Shown here: piece after piece, positions 1 through 13,239 of the stretch | Position numbering within the stretch: position 1 is the stretch's first letter | Layout: the number at the start of each line of letters is the position of its first letter | Assembly: GCA_963556495.2 (NCBI GenBank) | Contig: OY747705.1 | Coordinates: 21,223,501 to 21,287,500 of the forward strand | Direction of reading: 5' to 3' | DNA from: Valencia hispanica | Taxonomy: Eukaryota > Chordata > Actinopteri > Cyprinodontiformes > Valenciidae | DNA: 64,000 bases | The notes under the pieces: model-generated | Told to the model about the DNA's origin: nothing | The model's input: the letters and a program-made list of their open reading frames with translations, nothing else | Databases searched by the model: none | Program-made: the position numbers and the translations under genes

Positions 1-2199
1 TTTGCCAGATGTAATGTGACGCACACCAGTCACTCCACAGAATATTTCGCCCAAAGTCCTGATGTTTTTTGAGACAGGCCTTTGTATTCTTTATGGTCAG
101 TAGTAGTTTTGGCCTTAGATCACTCAAATGGAAGCCATTTTGTCCCATCTCTTTCTTATTGTTGAATCATTAAAACTTACCTTAAATAAAGCAAGTGAAG
201 CTTTAGATGTTGTTGTTGGTTCTTTTGTGACCTCCCAGGTGAGTTGTTCATGCCTCTTGAAGTAATTTTGTTATGCCACCATCATGGTTCCATGTTTACT
301 CCCTTTCTGGTTAAAAGCTTGCACTGTGATTCACCAGAGTCCCTAAGCCTTAGAAAAGGCTTTGTTACCCTTTCCAGACTGGTACTGTAGATGTCAGTGA
401 CTTAATTTCTCACCTGTTCTTGATTTTCTTTAGATCGGGGCATGAGGTGTTGCTTTCTGAGATCCTTTAGCCTACTTTTTGTTGTCAAGCAGGTTTTATT
501 TAAGTGATGTTCCTAATGGATTTAATATGATTTCTTGTTATTATAATCAGATGTGAGTGTGACTGATGAAATGGATTTAAATATATATTTAATCACGGTT
601 AGATCACAGTCATGATTCCACATGGCCAGGTTGGTTTGGATGGCATTTTCTGTGCATATAAATCAGTGTGTCTCTGATTTGCTGGCATCCCTGTGGATAT
701 ATTTCAAGTAATTAAAATCTCAGTCATAGTTTTTTGAGCTCTTTAGTAGTTGGTGTGAAGCCATGCGTCTAATGCAATCCTTGTTGATGCTCCCTTCGTC
801 TCCATCACTCTCAAGCATAGAGCAAATGGCTACTCTCAAGTGACCAGACAAAACTGTGCAGAAATAGAGATATAATGCACACTGTGCAGGCTATAGATTG
901 CAAAATGTGAGAGCACTATATGAGTCAATATCTAAATGAAGAAAGATGCTGATGTGAACACAAATATATGACTCACATCTGTAAGAGTTGACATGAAGGC
1001 AGGTTCATGAATCTTAATTACCAGAGTTGAGAAGCAAGTAGGTTGAGTGGGGTTGCCAAGACGTATCAGCGTAGCAGCACGGGAGCATTTTAAAATAAAC
1101 AGCCAAACTGACACCGATGGAGAGAAGACTCTCAGCAGTTGCTGCCAAAAGACTGTATCTCTCTGCCATCCCCTCCCTTTCCTCCTGAAAACCTGTGAGG
1201 TATAAAATAAAAGGGATATGAGGAGGTGGGGATGGAGGGAGATAAGCAGGGGTGGAGATAGAGACAGATGAAAGAGGTAAGGGTCGTAGCACTTGCTCCT
1301 CTCGCCCCCTTCTCTCGCCAATGTTTTATTATCCCTGTCAGATTGCAATTTGCTCAACGGTAAACATACAGAACGGGCTTAATTAAGAATTTTTGAACGG
1401 GGATACGCTCAAGTCCGGAAACATTAGCGAGATGCAACCGGGTGTCGTAAAGATTGATTGAGACAGAAGATGGAGGGACGTGGATAGAAACAACTGGTGG
1501 AGGGAGGGGGGGTTGTAGTGTTGCATATGCGACAACTGAGGGGTATTCTTGTGTTGCTCAGGGCAGTAGGGTGAGATGAGTTTGGAAAGCTGGGGACAAA
1601 CGATTTTTAATGCATTAACAACCCGGCTGTGTGAGGCAATAACAAGGACGAGATCGGCGCTAAAATGTTTGACATCCTGCTTTGAGATCAATGCACCCCG
1701 GACAGGACACACAGACGCAGGCGGACACATATTCACCTCGACTACAGGCACACAGATAGAGTACGCACTCCCACGTGCACGCGCAGGGCCTGAGAGCATG
1801 TGGGTGGGTGCACAAGTTTAACGGCCTTCAAACCTCAGGGCGATGTGTAGGAAATACAAAAAAACAATACCTATATCCATAACAATATCCGCAGGTAAAA
1901 GCAGCTTTAAATCAAAACAGATAGAGGGTGCATCTGAAGTCGATTGTTGAGAGCTAGGTGGACTATGTAAAAGGCCAGAGAACTAAAAGAGTAATGAGCT
2001 TATCTATATCTCCCGGTGGACCTGAAGTTTGCATTCAATACATTATTTACAACTGAATTTTTACTGAGATATAGGTTGCTCTCTGGGGTGTTTACAAACT
2101 AGTGCTCTAACCACTTGGAGTTTAGCCTGCAGAGTTGATCAGCATTTAAAATTGATGCATGTTAACCGGGCTTTGCACATGTGTGTTACACTGACCTTT
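1..2199. other. Intergenic, no gene
   Basis: AT-rich DNA. Apart from the candidate block at 1383-1800 I see nothing supportable. Open frames of up to 141 residues at 0.9-1.4 kb overlap in several frames and are low-complexity. Confidence 0.6.
1383..1800 (+). promoter_or_regulatory. Candidate conserved non-coding block
   Basis: A repeat-free, more complex stretch with AAAGATTGATTGAGAC (1450-1465), TTTTTAATGCATTAACA and several CpGs in an AT-rich neighbourhood. Open frames on both strands overlap here and neither resembles a protein. Confidence 0.22.
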
Positions 2200-3248
2200 C
2201 CATGCCTTGCAAAAAAGTTCGTACTAATTGAAATCATAACATTTTATCACTTTACAACCACAAACCTTAATGTTTTTCTGGGATTTTATGTGATAGATTG
2301 ACACAAAGTTTAATCGTGAAGAAGAAGGAGAATTATACATACCTTTTAAATTTTCTTTCTGAATCTGAAATGTGGTAAGTGCTTTTATTCAGTCCCACTG
2401 AGTCAGTGTCGCAACCGGAAGTGTCTGAAGCTCAGTCAGCCTGGATGGAGTCCATGTGTGAACATAAATTATTAAGTTCTGCCACAGATTCACAATTAGC
2501 TTTATGTATGGACTTTGACTGGGCCATTAAAAGACATGAATATGTTTTGATGTAATTCATGCCCTTATGGCATATATTTTTCTGCCAGACATGTTTTGCC
2601 TGCAAGGGCAAACATTAGGGCTTGGTTCTGAGCAGAGTACCTCTTTCACCTTCTTGCTGCATACCCCACATGGTTTGTGCAAAACCGCCAATGGGACAGC
2701 CGATGGCTTATTTATGAACAATTACTTTTTGGTTGCCAATCTTCTGCAAAAGCCAGGTTTAGGTTTGCACTCGTATCATACCCTTTCTGTGTTAACATCG
2801 TGGACTATATAGCTCTCTGTAAGAAGTTCAAAGCTTGATATAGAGTTTTATACCCTGACTCTCCTTCCCTGATCTGTCTGTTGTGTACCTTGGTCTTCAT
2901 GATGCTGTTTGTCCACTAATGTTCTCTAACAAACCTCTATATATACGAAAATTAAAATAAGACACAGGTGGTTTTACTCTCTAGTTAGGTTACTTCTAAA
3001 GCAACTGGTTATGTGGAATTTGTTTGGTTAGAAACAGAAATGTAAAGTGAGCGTAAAACAAAATGCTACACTTTTTACATTTTTATCTATAAAAAAAATT
3101 GAAAAATATCTATTTTTTCCTTCCACTTCACAGTTATGCATAATTATAATTTTCCATAGGTGTTAATAGAAGAGATATATATTTTAATTTTGGCATAGAA
3201 AAATGTATAAAATCATAATGGATATTAATGCCTTTGCAGGGGCACTAA
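2200..3248 (-). mobile_element. Tc1/mariner-like transposon remnant, copy 1
   Basis: Starts at an end motif like CAGTGCCTTGCAAAA (here CATGCCTTGCAAAA, 2201) and ends at a degenerate inverted copy (TTTGCAGGGGCACT, 3235-3248). The terminal TTACAACCACAAACCTTAATG and GGGATTTTATGTGATAGA stretches match the ends of four other copies in the window. Internal pieces, such as CCCCACATGG and TTCTCTAACAAACCTC, correspond to reversed transposase sequence. It is internally deleted (about 1.05 kb against about 1.6 kb expected) and cannot encode a transposase. The family assignment is from memory of abundant teleost Tc1-like elements. Confidence 0.75.
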
Positions 3249-4189
3249 AGTTCTGCAGAACACTGATTGGCTTGACGTTAACCTTTTAAAGGATACCCTA
3301 TCTCTTTGATGACTGCTATCTTTAAACTGAATTATGTTCTGTGCAACCAATATGGTTTGAAGTGACAAAATGTACTATTGTGCTTTTATAATGTTTGGAC
3401 CTTTATCAGGTTGAGTACACAATCAACCTCTCAAAATGAAACAGGATCCACCAGAGTCTTAATGCTGGTTATTGTTGTTTAGAGGGTGTCAAAGATATGT
3501 GGATAAATGCATAGAGATTTCATGGTTTGCACTTTGTTTACATATTTTGCTTCAACACTGGCAAAACCAAAATGTATTATCACATTTGGAATGTACATTT
3601 GCATGTAGTGGCTTCAAAATCACAGAAAAGAGCATGAACATTTTCTTCTGTGGGAAAACCTCTACTTGTAAGGTTTAATCACAAGCATTCACTTGGTGCA
3701 AAGATCTGTCCAGGCAATAAACAACTCAAAAAATAAGCCTGCTCCCAAAATATAGATTTATGCAAACCATATTTGTTTTCAACAAAATGAATTATTTCTC
3801 TATCGCCTTGTTTTAAATCTCCTCTTCTGCTAGAGACCAGAAGGATTTTTTAACAACCCCCCTCTCTTTTCTTCCAGTCAGAGTACAAGCTGCTGCTGTA
3901 GCCTGAGAAGTCCCCACTCCCTTTGTCTTTTGTAGTTCAGCATCTCTTGCCCAAAATACTGTAACTTCTGGGAAATGGCGAGGTCTCAGTTGTCTGCTTG
4001 GAGACACGTAAGCAGAGACTCTTTCTCTAAGTCTTCATGACGATCTCACTCCCTCTGTCTTTGTCTCTCTTTTTCAAATAGACTATTTGTCATCACTAGA
4101 ATAGAGCATTTTAAAAAATTCAACCTGGAGCCAACCCCCCACCCTGACTCCTATTCTCACTCTCAATTCCCCAGACTCTGGCCGGCTAC

Positions 4190-4208
4190 GATCAATAGCC
4201 TATTGATC
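4190..4208. promoter_or_regulatory. Palindromic pair of CUT-class sites
   Basis: GATCAATA-GCC-TATTGATC: two 8-base arms in perfect inverted repeat with a 3-base spacer. ATCAATA/TATTGAT is the Onecut recognition core. It lies in a repeat-free stretch 18.7 kb upstream of onecut3. Confidence 0.4.
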
Positions 4209-5009
4209 AACTCTCTCCATTCCCATTATACACCAGTGCCAAAAGAGCCAACCATTTTCCCTGAAAAGCTGATCCGGAGCATATTTGCCATGGTAAGGTT
4301 TCTTTAATTTCAGCGAGTTATTATTAAATACCTACAGTGTCTAAACATCTTGCTGCTCTGAGATACTGAGAGGTAAAGATGTGTTAGGGTGGACAACACA
4401 GACAGTTACCTTTTAATTGAAAGGTACTGCACTGAGGTAAAGCAGGGTATAGCTTCCCACTTAAAGTAAAATAGGAAAGGTGAGAGCATTACCACATACG
4501 TAGAAAGCAATTCTTTTCCCAGTAGTTTCTACTTCATTTCTCTCCCCCGCCTTCTGTCTCTCTCCTCTCTTGCTCTCCATAGACAATGCTATGGGCAAAA
4601 TCAATACTGGAAAGAGAAAAAAAAACACACAAGGCATATTTTTAGCCCGTTATCATATGAGCTGCATGAGGAAAATGTTGTTTGTGGGAATGACAGAAAT
4701 GCCAAGGTACTGGTAAGACAAAGATAGGGTGGGAGAGAAACAAAAAGAAGCAAGAGGGCTAAGAATGATGGTGGTGCTGGGCTGTGTAAGGGGGGGGGTC
4801 TCTAATGGAGATGGATCAAACGAAGGAGGAGATAAGATGGGAGAAAATGGCTGATGACTTGGCCAGTGATAGAGCTTGAAGTAGCCTGCAGGAGAACAGC
4901 TAGAGAGAGATTTTTTTAAGAGGATATGTGATCCCTAACATCAAGAGCAAATATCCTCTCAGTTTAATATTTGCTTTTGTTTTCAGTTAAGTGATGCTTT
5001 TGTTGGTTT

Positions 5010-5460
5010 GGCACATCTGAAAATGAGTGCTTCCTCTCTAAATCGCTCAGCAAGCAGAGGGATGCTCTACCTTTCCGTGCAGCCTCGCTCCACCTCAGTG
5101 CTTGTTTGTGTTCTCTGCGGATTGCTTACCCACACTCTCACTCCTGTTGCCAATGGCTTTCTGATGGACTCCTTCTCCCTTACCTTCTTTTTGGGCTCTC
5201 TCCGGTACCACTGTCAGTCAAGTTCCGGGTTCCTCCCATTGGCTGAACAAGCTGCGTGGATCAAAAGCCGGGGAGTCCAATTGGCCAGTGAGCTCACTGG
5301 GGGGAAGGAAGGGATTGATTTATCTGTGGTATTAGGAGATCAATTAATCCCTATTGTGTGTGCCAGCACAGATAGCCCTATGTGTCTTATTTGGTACGGC
5401 TTGTTTCTGCTTGGCCAAGATAAGAGTCTCTCCCATCACTTCGCTCTATGAGCAACAAAT
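5010..5460 (+). promoter_or_regulatory. Candidate enhancer block far upstream
   Basis: A less AT-rich, repeat-free block containing GGGATTGATTTATC (5312-5325), GATCAATTAATCC (5339-5351), CCAATTGGCC and CCCATTGGC (CCAAT-like). The + strand open frame of 147 residues across it has no family resemblance, and I read the block as non-coding. Onecut- and homeodomain-type motifs make an enhancer plausible; conservation is untested. Confidence 0.3.
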
Positions 5461-6599
5461 CAAATCAAATCGAAAAGGGGGTGACGGCATGCAGAAGGTT
5501 CCTCCCCAGGCTGTGGCTGGCTGATCACAATAAGGGAAGTCCATCAATATGAAAAGTTGTGTGTGTAGAATAAACACAGCTCATTCCAGGGCAAGGATGT
5601 CTGCCCTGTTGCCATGACAGTGTACGGTGGAGAAGTCTTTTAACTGACTCCACTCAGCTGATGAACCCACTTATGACTTATTGATGACAGCCGAGTCAAG
5701 TGATACTGAAACAAATGTGTGCATGGAGTACGAGCAGTGACAATGGAGAAATTTTCCAGATTTTGCCCTAATATCTGGTTTGGAGAACAGCTGAAGGGTG
5801 AGTTTTCCCTCACTCCTAAACCCTTCTGGAGGGGAGGTTTATGCTTGGCAGCTTGACCTTACAAGGGCCTGCCTCTGCTTGGCAAAAAAAACAAAGCTCT
5901 GTATGAGCGTGAAACTCACTGAATGTAAAAAAGCTGCAATTAAAAAAAAAAGTTATAGTTTGCAGGATTAAACACCGAGGTTTATTATGGATTCCTTTTT
6001 TTTTTAAAGAAAAAGGTAAATAAGAGAGCTATGCAGTGCAAGGACATCAATGACTCAAAACTGTGAGGCTTCAGTTCACAGCTGTGTGCATACTCTGCTT
6101 TTTACCATAGCCGTGTTTTTGGTTGTTTATTTTCAAAATGTTTGTTTGACAGACATGTGTAACACTTAGAACACCATATGAAAGCATATGTGTTTCTCTA
6201 ACATATTTGGACGTATGGATGTTTTAACATTACTGAAAAATTCAAGTAATATAAATAAACAAAAGCTGAGCAAAAGACCTTTGACATTTTTCTGTAATAA
6301 AAAATGAAGCCTCTGGTGAGAAATAAATTAGGACACAACAACATTTATTCCCATGCAATATGGCTAAAGTCACACACAGGCAATTCAGATCGACTGCAGA
6401 TGATGAGAAAATTGTTACTCAGCATTTGTCAGAAGTTTGTCCTGTTTACACCTCAGACCTTTAGTTTGGTGTTCTCACTGGTGTTTGTGAAAATTAAAAG
6501 AGCTGTCTGAGGCCTTCAGAAATATGACTGTAGCAGCTTATGAGGATTTAAAGACATCTTACGCATATTTAAAATCAGCTATTGCACTGTGTGGAAAAA

Positions 6600-7075
6600 A
6601 AGTCAAGTGAAGGATATTCAAAATCACTGCTAACATCCCCGAGTCTGACCATTCAAGCAAGTTCACCATAAAAGCAAATTACAAGATGCTTAACGAACTC
6701 TCCAAAAACCCTAAAATGTCATCACAGGACCTACAGCAGGATTTTTCTATAGAAGTGCCTGATTCAGAAAAAGAATCAGAAAAAGACTGTACAGGTTTAA
6801 CTTACATGGGAGATGTGCAAGGAGAAAGCTTTTGCTCTCTACTATAAATATTAAGGCAATTCTAAAGTGTGTTAGAGAGAATCAGAACTGCTGAATAATA
6901 TACTTTGAACAAATGAGTCTAAAACTGAATTACATGGACATGTTTGGTATAAATCAAATACAGCCTCTTAGGAAAACAACCTCATATCGGAGGTGAAGCA
7001 TGGAGGTGGTAGTGTAGTGCTTTGGGGATCCCTCATCACAGGATCTACCACGATGTCTCATATTGCTTATGACTA
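6600..7075 (+). mobile_element. Second Tc1-like family, transposase fragment
   Basis: GTGAAGCATGGAGGTGG, then TAGTGTAGTGCTTTGGGG translates to VKHGGGSVVLWG, the conserved HGGGS-V-M-V-WG block of Tc1 transposases. ATGAGTCTAAAACTGAA upstream fits the preceding W-x-DES-K region. Many stops; no inverted ends identified. It is a different family from the five other Tc1-like copies. Confidence 0.55.
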
Positions 7076-7530
7076 TATTTGATAACTTAATAAATAAGCT
7101 GTACACCATAGTAGTGCTCATTAGGTAGCATCTGTGGGTGTAGAGTTGGAGCTAGTAGCCACCTCATGCGTGGGTTCTTTTGGGGGTATAAAATGTAAGT
7201 TGCTATTTGCTAACCTAAGAGGTACAATATTCACTCAGCTAAATTTAAATCCACCAGTTTTAAATGTCTGATTCCCCAAACAGTAATTATTATTTCCTGT
7301 TGCCATACCTAGAAATAGTCAAGTATAGTTAAAGCTATAGCTGCACATATTTGTAGATCCTGTGAATAATTGAGGCTCTGTTTGTCAGGAAGCGCATTTA
7401 CCATGAAAACTATTATTCCAATAATACTGCAGTCCAACTCACCGAGCTTCATAGCTGTAGTGGGCTGGGATGACGAACCAGTCCACTGCAGCAAGGTAAG
7501 AATGGTTAGATGCCTTCTGAGATCCTCTTC

Positions 7531-7765
7531 ATTCAAATTCAATTCAAATTCAAAAATACTTTATTGATCCCAGAGGGAAATTAAGTGTTGGTATAGCTCA
7601 TATAATTAATTCTTTAAAGAGTTGTTATAGATGATGATGGCTGTGGGCAGGAAGGATTTCTTGTAGCAGTCTGTATTGCAGCGAAACTGAAGAAGCCTCC
7701 GACTGAAGACGCTCTGTTGTTGTATGACAGTCTCATGAGGAGGATGCTCAGGGTTTGTTTGTATA
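7531..7765 (-). mobile_element. CR1/L2-group LINE 3' end fragment
   Basis: ACTTTATTGATCCCAGAGGG on + is the reverse of the 3' terminus shared by many fish CR1/L2-type LINEs. The adjoining stretch (GGCTGTGGGCAGGAAGGATT, then TTGCAGCGAAACTGAAG) reads on the - strand as the end of the ORF2 tail (RSFLP-type). 5'-truncated, inactive. Confidence 0.55.
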
Positions 7766-8135
7766 AAAACTCCTGTTCATGTCCCAAGGAAAAACACTTA
7801 GATAGCTATAAAGTGTGTCCACTTTCAGATTTTCCTGTGTACATAAACCTAGGTAGTGAACAAAGTAATGAAATGTCCAGATACAGGAGTTTTGTCCATT
7901 AGGTGAACACATGTTCACAGTACCCACTGGTTTGAATACAGAATTGGCAGAGTTGGCAACAACATTAGTTCATTTATCATAAAAGCAGGGACTTCTATGT
8001 AGAATATTTGTTTTTTTTTCTTAGCACTTATATTTCAGTTCTCTATTCTGGTTCCTTCCAACCAGTGTGGGCAGAAGTGCTGAAATTCAGAAAGTGAACA
8101 TAAATATACAATGTTTTTATTACACATTTATGAAT

Positions 8136-8930
8136 GTCCATCCATCTTCTTCCGCTTATCCGGGGTTGGGTCATGGGGGCAGCAGCTTAAGCAGAGAGAC
8201 CCAGACTTCCCTCTCCTCAGCCACTTGGGCCAGCTCCTCTGGAGGAATCCTAAGGCGTTCCCAGGTCAGCCGAGACATAGTCCCTCCAGCGTGTCCTTGG
8301 TCTTTCTCTGGGCCTGGAACACCTCACCAGGGAGTTTTAGGCACTCTACCCTTTTCCGGCTCAAAACCATGGTCACGGATTTGGAGGTGCTGGTTCTTAT
8401 CCCAGCCGCTTCACACTCGGCTTCGAACTGCTCCAGCGAAAGCTGTAGATCATGTTCCGATGAAGCCAACAGGACCACATCATCTGCAAAAAAGCAGAGA
8501 CCCGATCCTGAGGCCACCGAAACGGATCCCCTCATCACCTTGGCCACGCCTAGAAATCCTGTCCATAAAACTTATGAACAGACTCTGTGACAAAGGGCAA
8601 CCTTGGCGGAGTTCAACTCTCACCTGAAACAAGCCCGACTTGCTGCCCGCAATGCAAACCAAACTCTGACACCGGTCATACAGGGACCTAACACCCCATA
8701 TCAAGGGGCTTGGTACCCCATGCTCCCGGAGTACCCCTCGAGGGACACGGTCGAATGCCTTCTCCAAGTCCACAAAACTCATGTAGACTCCCACGCACCC
8801 TCCAGGACCCTGCTGAGGCTGTAGAGCTGGTCCAGTGTTCCACGGCCAGGACGAAAACCACATTGTTCTTCCAGGATCCAAGGTTCGACTATCCGTCGGA
8901 CCCTCCTCTGTTGCAACGTACTCAATTTCA
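8136..8930 (-). mobile_element. RTE-like (Rex3-type) LINE remnant, copy A
   Basis: Reverse transcriptase pieces on the - strand: VDLEKAFDRVPRGVL, then LRQGCPLSQSLFISFMDRI, and after a frame shift CFFADDVVLLASS (the FADD catalytic motif), then RTSTSKSVTMVLSRKRVEC. After this the sequence jumps directly to LPGEVFQAQ, so about 200 residues have been deleted. The 3' end on + begins with two CCAT units, matching the GATG-repeat tail of Rex3-type elements (family name from memory). Inactive. Confidence 0.8.
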
Positions 8931-10496
8931 GGTCTTCAACTGTTTTTTTTTACCCGAAAGTGATGTTGAAAACTGAACTTTTTAGCCTGGACTTCTGGGG
9001 CTAAAATAATTATGTTGTCTTTTCTTTCTATTTTCTATTTTAGTTGTTAGGAGGACCTATGAAAACTTGACTTGTGCTACTTACGCACCTGCTACAATGG
9101 TGCACTTCTCATTCAAACTGTATGCAAACAAAGGAAGGGGGCTTGTTTATTAACACGACTAGCTACCTCTGTTTTTTGCTTGCTTGTCTCAGTGAGAAGA
9201 GGAGTCTTTTGGCACTGAGAAGATTTTCTGTTTAGTTATCATCCTTGGGTATGATCTTAGTTTCAAGTTGCAAACCTACCTGTGTTTCAGTGTATGAATG
9301 TGTGCAAATGTTTTGATGGCTGAAAGAGAGAATTGATCTAGAGATATCATGCATGCTTTCAGGCATGGTCTATATCTCATCATGACCATAGGTAGGAGTT
9401 ATAAGGACCATTGAATCAGCTCATTCTTCACCATAAAAATCTGAACAAATACCCACATTACTGCAGATGAGGACCACTTCATACTCAGCTGCAAACTACT
9501 CCAGTGCACATAATTTGTGAATTGCTGGTACCATTCTCTTTTATTTCTGTGTACTATCAAGAAGAGTAGGACTACCAGCTACGGTAGAACAACAGGTTAG
9601 GAGCTATGGATTTACACCACCTTATGCAACAGATATTGTTTGACACTTTTCTTCTCCGTGTATTTTGTATCCTGTTCTAAAGCATCCATTTTAACTATGT
9701 GTATTTTTAATTGCTGTTGTTTTTTTATGTTTTTAATGTCTTTTTCTAAGTTTAGCTTTTTGTTGTAGTGTCTTATGGAAGTCCTAAAAATGCTGCCACA
9801 GTTCAAAATTTTTTTATTCATCACATAAACTTTAAGTGTCTTGGATAAGAGAAATACCATTAAATAACAGAGCTAATATAATATCTATAAAGGTGAGTTT
9901 CAAGTTCTGGATTACTAAAAAAAGACTACATGTTTTCATAGGATAAATAAGGCAAATATATATTTTCAGACTTTTCAATAAAAAGTAACTTGAAAAAATC
10001 GGTTTGAGGCTGTTATTTTCATCTTTTGTATTTCCTATGGTGACATGTTTATTTTAAAAACCAAACTCACAGTGAAACAACAAAGCATAGGGTGGGTCTG
10101 TCAATACTAGAAGAAAGCATAAGTTGCAGCACTGCATGCTGCACTGTATCCATATATGAGGTATATAAGGAACAGCGGGAACCCAGGAGAAATGGAAATA
10201 AAATGCTGTCCAGCACATTTCCATGTGGGGAAGGCATTCATAGCCAGGGGAAAGAAGGGGTCAATGGACCGATACTCGCCGATTCAAACTCTGGGATGAT
10301 GCTGAAAAGAAAAAGGTAAGAGAGACCAGGAAAGAAGTGGGTGCTAATTCCTACTTTTCAGTTTAAATAAAGATTGGAGCTGGATAAAAGCCATTAAGGG
10401 AGAAATCAGACAGGGCATGCTATGTAGGACAAGAGCTGACTGCAGGGAGGTGAGTGGTGGGATCGATACTCAGTCGATGCGCTCAACACCCAGCTT

Positions 10497-10612
10497 CACA
10501 CACACACGCACACACACACACACACATACACATACACATGGAGGGGCATGTGGTATTGCTGGGCATCTGCATGTTTGTGTGTATGCATATGTGTGTGTGT
10601 GTGTATGTGTGT
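10497..10612 (+). repeat. CA array and TG array in opposite orientation
   Basis: (CA)n at 10497-10538 and an interrupted (TG)n at 10571-10612 separated by 32 bp, able to pair as a hairpin. Both open frames across them are repeat translation. Confidence 0.8.
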
Positions 10613-11103
10613 AGCAGTGACTAATGGAGAAAGAGAGGAAGCCCGGGGAGAAAAAGCGTTTGCAATATACAATTAACTCTCTTTTGAGTGAGGGAATATT
10701 AAACACTGGCTGCTTGTGCAGACTGTAATTTGTGGTGATAAAAGTATTAAAGGAAGGCACTTGGACAAAGATGGAAGGGTGGACAGCTGCAGAGATGGAT
10801 TTATTTTCAGAGGCACGATACAGTTAAGAAAGATAGATGTTTGGAAGGAGCATCTTTAGCATCAACTGGAGCCTTAATACGACTACAATCAGTCTGCATT
10901 CTGTCCTCCTCTCCTCTCTTTCTCTTCTCTGTCTCTCCCTCTTTTTTTAACCCCCCCCTCCCCTTCTTTCTCACCCTCTCTGTAGAATTGATTGACTATG
11001 TCTTCTCAATCCATCTCTCTCCCTCTGTCGCTAAGCAACGGGTGTGGAGGGTGGGAGTTTCACCAAGGGAGGGGTTGGTTGAAGGGAAGTATTGGGGGAG
11101 TGT

Positions 11104-11126
11104 GGGGGGGGGGGGGGGGGGGGGGG
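11104..11126 (+). repeat. G23 homopolymer
   Basis: Twenty-three consecutive G in a G-rich, purine-biased stretch. Such a long run is prone to quadruplex formation and to sequencing length errors. Confidence 0.9.
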
Positions 11127-12362
11127 CATGCATGGGTAGGTGGACTCAGATTGGGGGGGTTAGGAGCAGGAGTCAGTCGTAGTTCCACAGTTGTAATGCA
11201 CTAACACTTATAGTTTGCAAGCAAGGCTTGTCGACCCCTCCAATGAATATAAGGAACAAATCACAAGACAGCCAAATGATACTAGGAGGAAAATTCTAGC
11301 ACGAAAAGAAAGTGCTGCAGCTGAAGCAGAAAAGGGAAAAAAAGTGTTTGATGCCTGAGCCAGGATGACTAGTATAGTAGTAGGTCATCACTTGTGTTTT
11401 TGTGTGTGTGTGCATCTGAATGTTACTGATGCAGCCAAGCAGTCCATCATCTTCCCTCAAGCTGTGTCACTGTTTCATACAGTGAGCCCTGTCTGTTAAA
11501 ACCACAAAAGCACAGCAGAGTGAGCCTGCAGTTTAAATGTAGCTCTACGCCTCCGCTTTACTGTCTCCCCCCCAAAAAAGAAGAAAAAGAAAACACTTCG
11601 AGCATGTTTTGGCTTGTAATCATCACATTTGAAACTGTTACTTGAATCCCTATGATAACTTCTTCCTCATATTCTATGAGCAATAAAATGATGAGTTCAA
11701 TAACTCCCTAAGTCTGCTGCATGAGAATTCCTGCAGCGCATGAATGCCTGAAATTAATTAGAAACTTTAAGCGGTCTGATGCACAATCCCTGCATTAACA
11801 TGCGTAAGGGAATAAGAGCAAAAATGTTGTGCAAAGAGGTATTGTTCTGTTTTTAAGACCTTATCCTTTTGATCTGCGCTTAATGTCTGATCCCTTTTGA
11901 GAAAGATGTGTCGGCAACGCTTTAAGCCTAATAAATCCGGCATTAGGAGTACTTAAGAGGCAGGAAAAAAGCTGTGTGGTGTAAAAAGCAGGAAGGCAGT
12001 GGAAGAAGAACAATGAGCAATGCTTAACTAGCTTGGGAGATAATACATACACATAATCATTTCATAATCTATTATCATTTTAATCAGCAGCCTATGAAAT
12101 ACAATAAATGTGTGCATTTCAGGCCTTCAGGCTTTTCAGAGACTAACGTAGCGGGTGTAAAAACAACTGTAGTTACATGTGTGGTAAGAAAGAAAAACAC
12201 AGCACACTATCTTGGTGTGTACACATGTTTGGAACATCTGAGTCATTTTTCTGCATTTTAACTTTTACCAAAAATATAGTGTTATTGCAGATTTACAGAA
12301 ACAAATTCTATAACCTTTAAGGTTTGAGCATATGCTGTCAATCTAATACAGACACATAAAGG

Positions 12363-12533
<171 letters not shown>

Positions 12534-12879
12534 TTTAATTTAAAATGTAATCCAGGAACAATATTAAAAAACCCAGTGTCATATTTTTCTTTTAGTGATT
12601 TTGTTCTATTTTATTCCTTTTTCTTGCAATTTTGTCCTGTCAATAATGTATCACTGCTGGCCTAACCGGTATTTAGCTGCTGTTTTGCAACAATGTCAAT
12701 AAAGTTTCTATTCTGAAAATAGCAGAAGCAAGTCAGGAAAGTTTCACCCACTCATCTGAAGATTGTTTATTCCCAGATTAATTGAATAAATGTATTGATC
12801 TACAGATAGAAGAAATATTGAAGCAGCTGTAAAATAAAATGACCTGCTAGAACCTAAACAGAAGCATAAAGATAACACT

Positions 12880-12888
<9 letters not shown>

Positions 12889-12928
<40 letters not shown>
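12889..12928 (+). repeat. (CT)n(CA)n microsatellite
   Basis: A short CT run leads into about 19 CA units. Confidence 0.9.
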
Positions 12929-12931
<3 letters not shown>

Positions 12932-13239
12932 ATACACACACTTGTTCACAAGAGTTTCTTTTTTCCCTCCATTTGTAGACTTATTATTTATGCGGATAAG
13001 CAAAAGAGGTGAGAGGTATTTAATTATCTTAGTAATGTTTATCGTTTAAAAAACGATACAATTTGTAGCTTTGTTTATTTTGTCCTTCCATTCATGCATT
13101 TGCTCTTCAAAACATGTCTGCAAAAAATGTTAGATTTTTACTGCATTACAACACTTCAAACACCAGGAAGCGGTCGGAAACCAGCGCTTCTCCATGGCCT
13201 CACAGTAAAAAAAAAAAAAAAAAAAAAACTGAAAGTGCT

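Larger units (their letters stand above)
3249..6599. other. Intergenic, no gene
   Basis: No coding. Contains the palindromic site at 4190-4208 and the candidate block at 5010-5460. The rest is AT-rich with homopolymer A/T runs. Confidence 0.6.

Noticed and set aside
932..1821. Overlapping open frames of 80-141 residues on both strands
   Set aside because: Mutually overlapping, Ser/Leu/Pro-rich, no domain. A product of a less AT-rich stretch.
5008..5451. 147-residue open frame on +
   Set aside because: No family resemblance and no plausible splice or promoter context. The overall composition fits a non-coding block with homeobox-type motifs.
8266..8881. Reverse transcriptase open frames as functional genes
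   Set aside because: Frameshifted, internally deleted LINE remnant. The same applies to 50124-50471, where the catalytic FADD has become FAYY.
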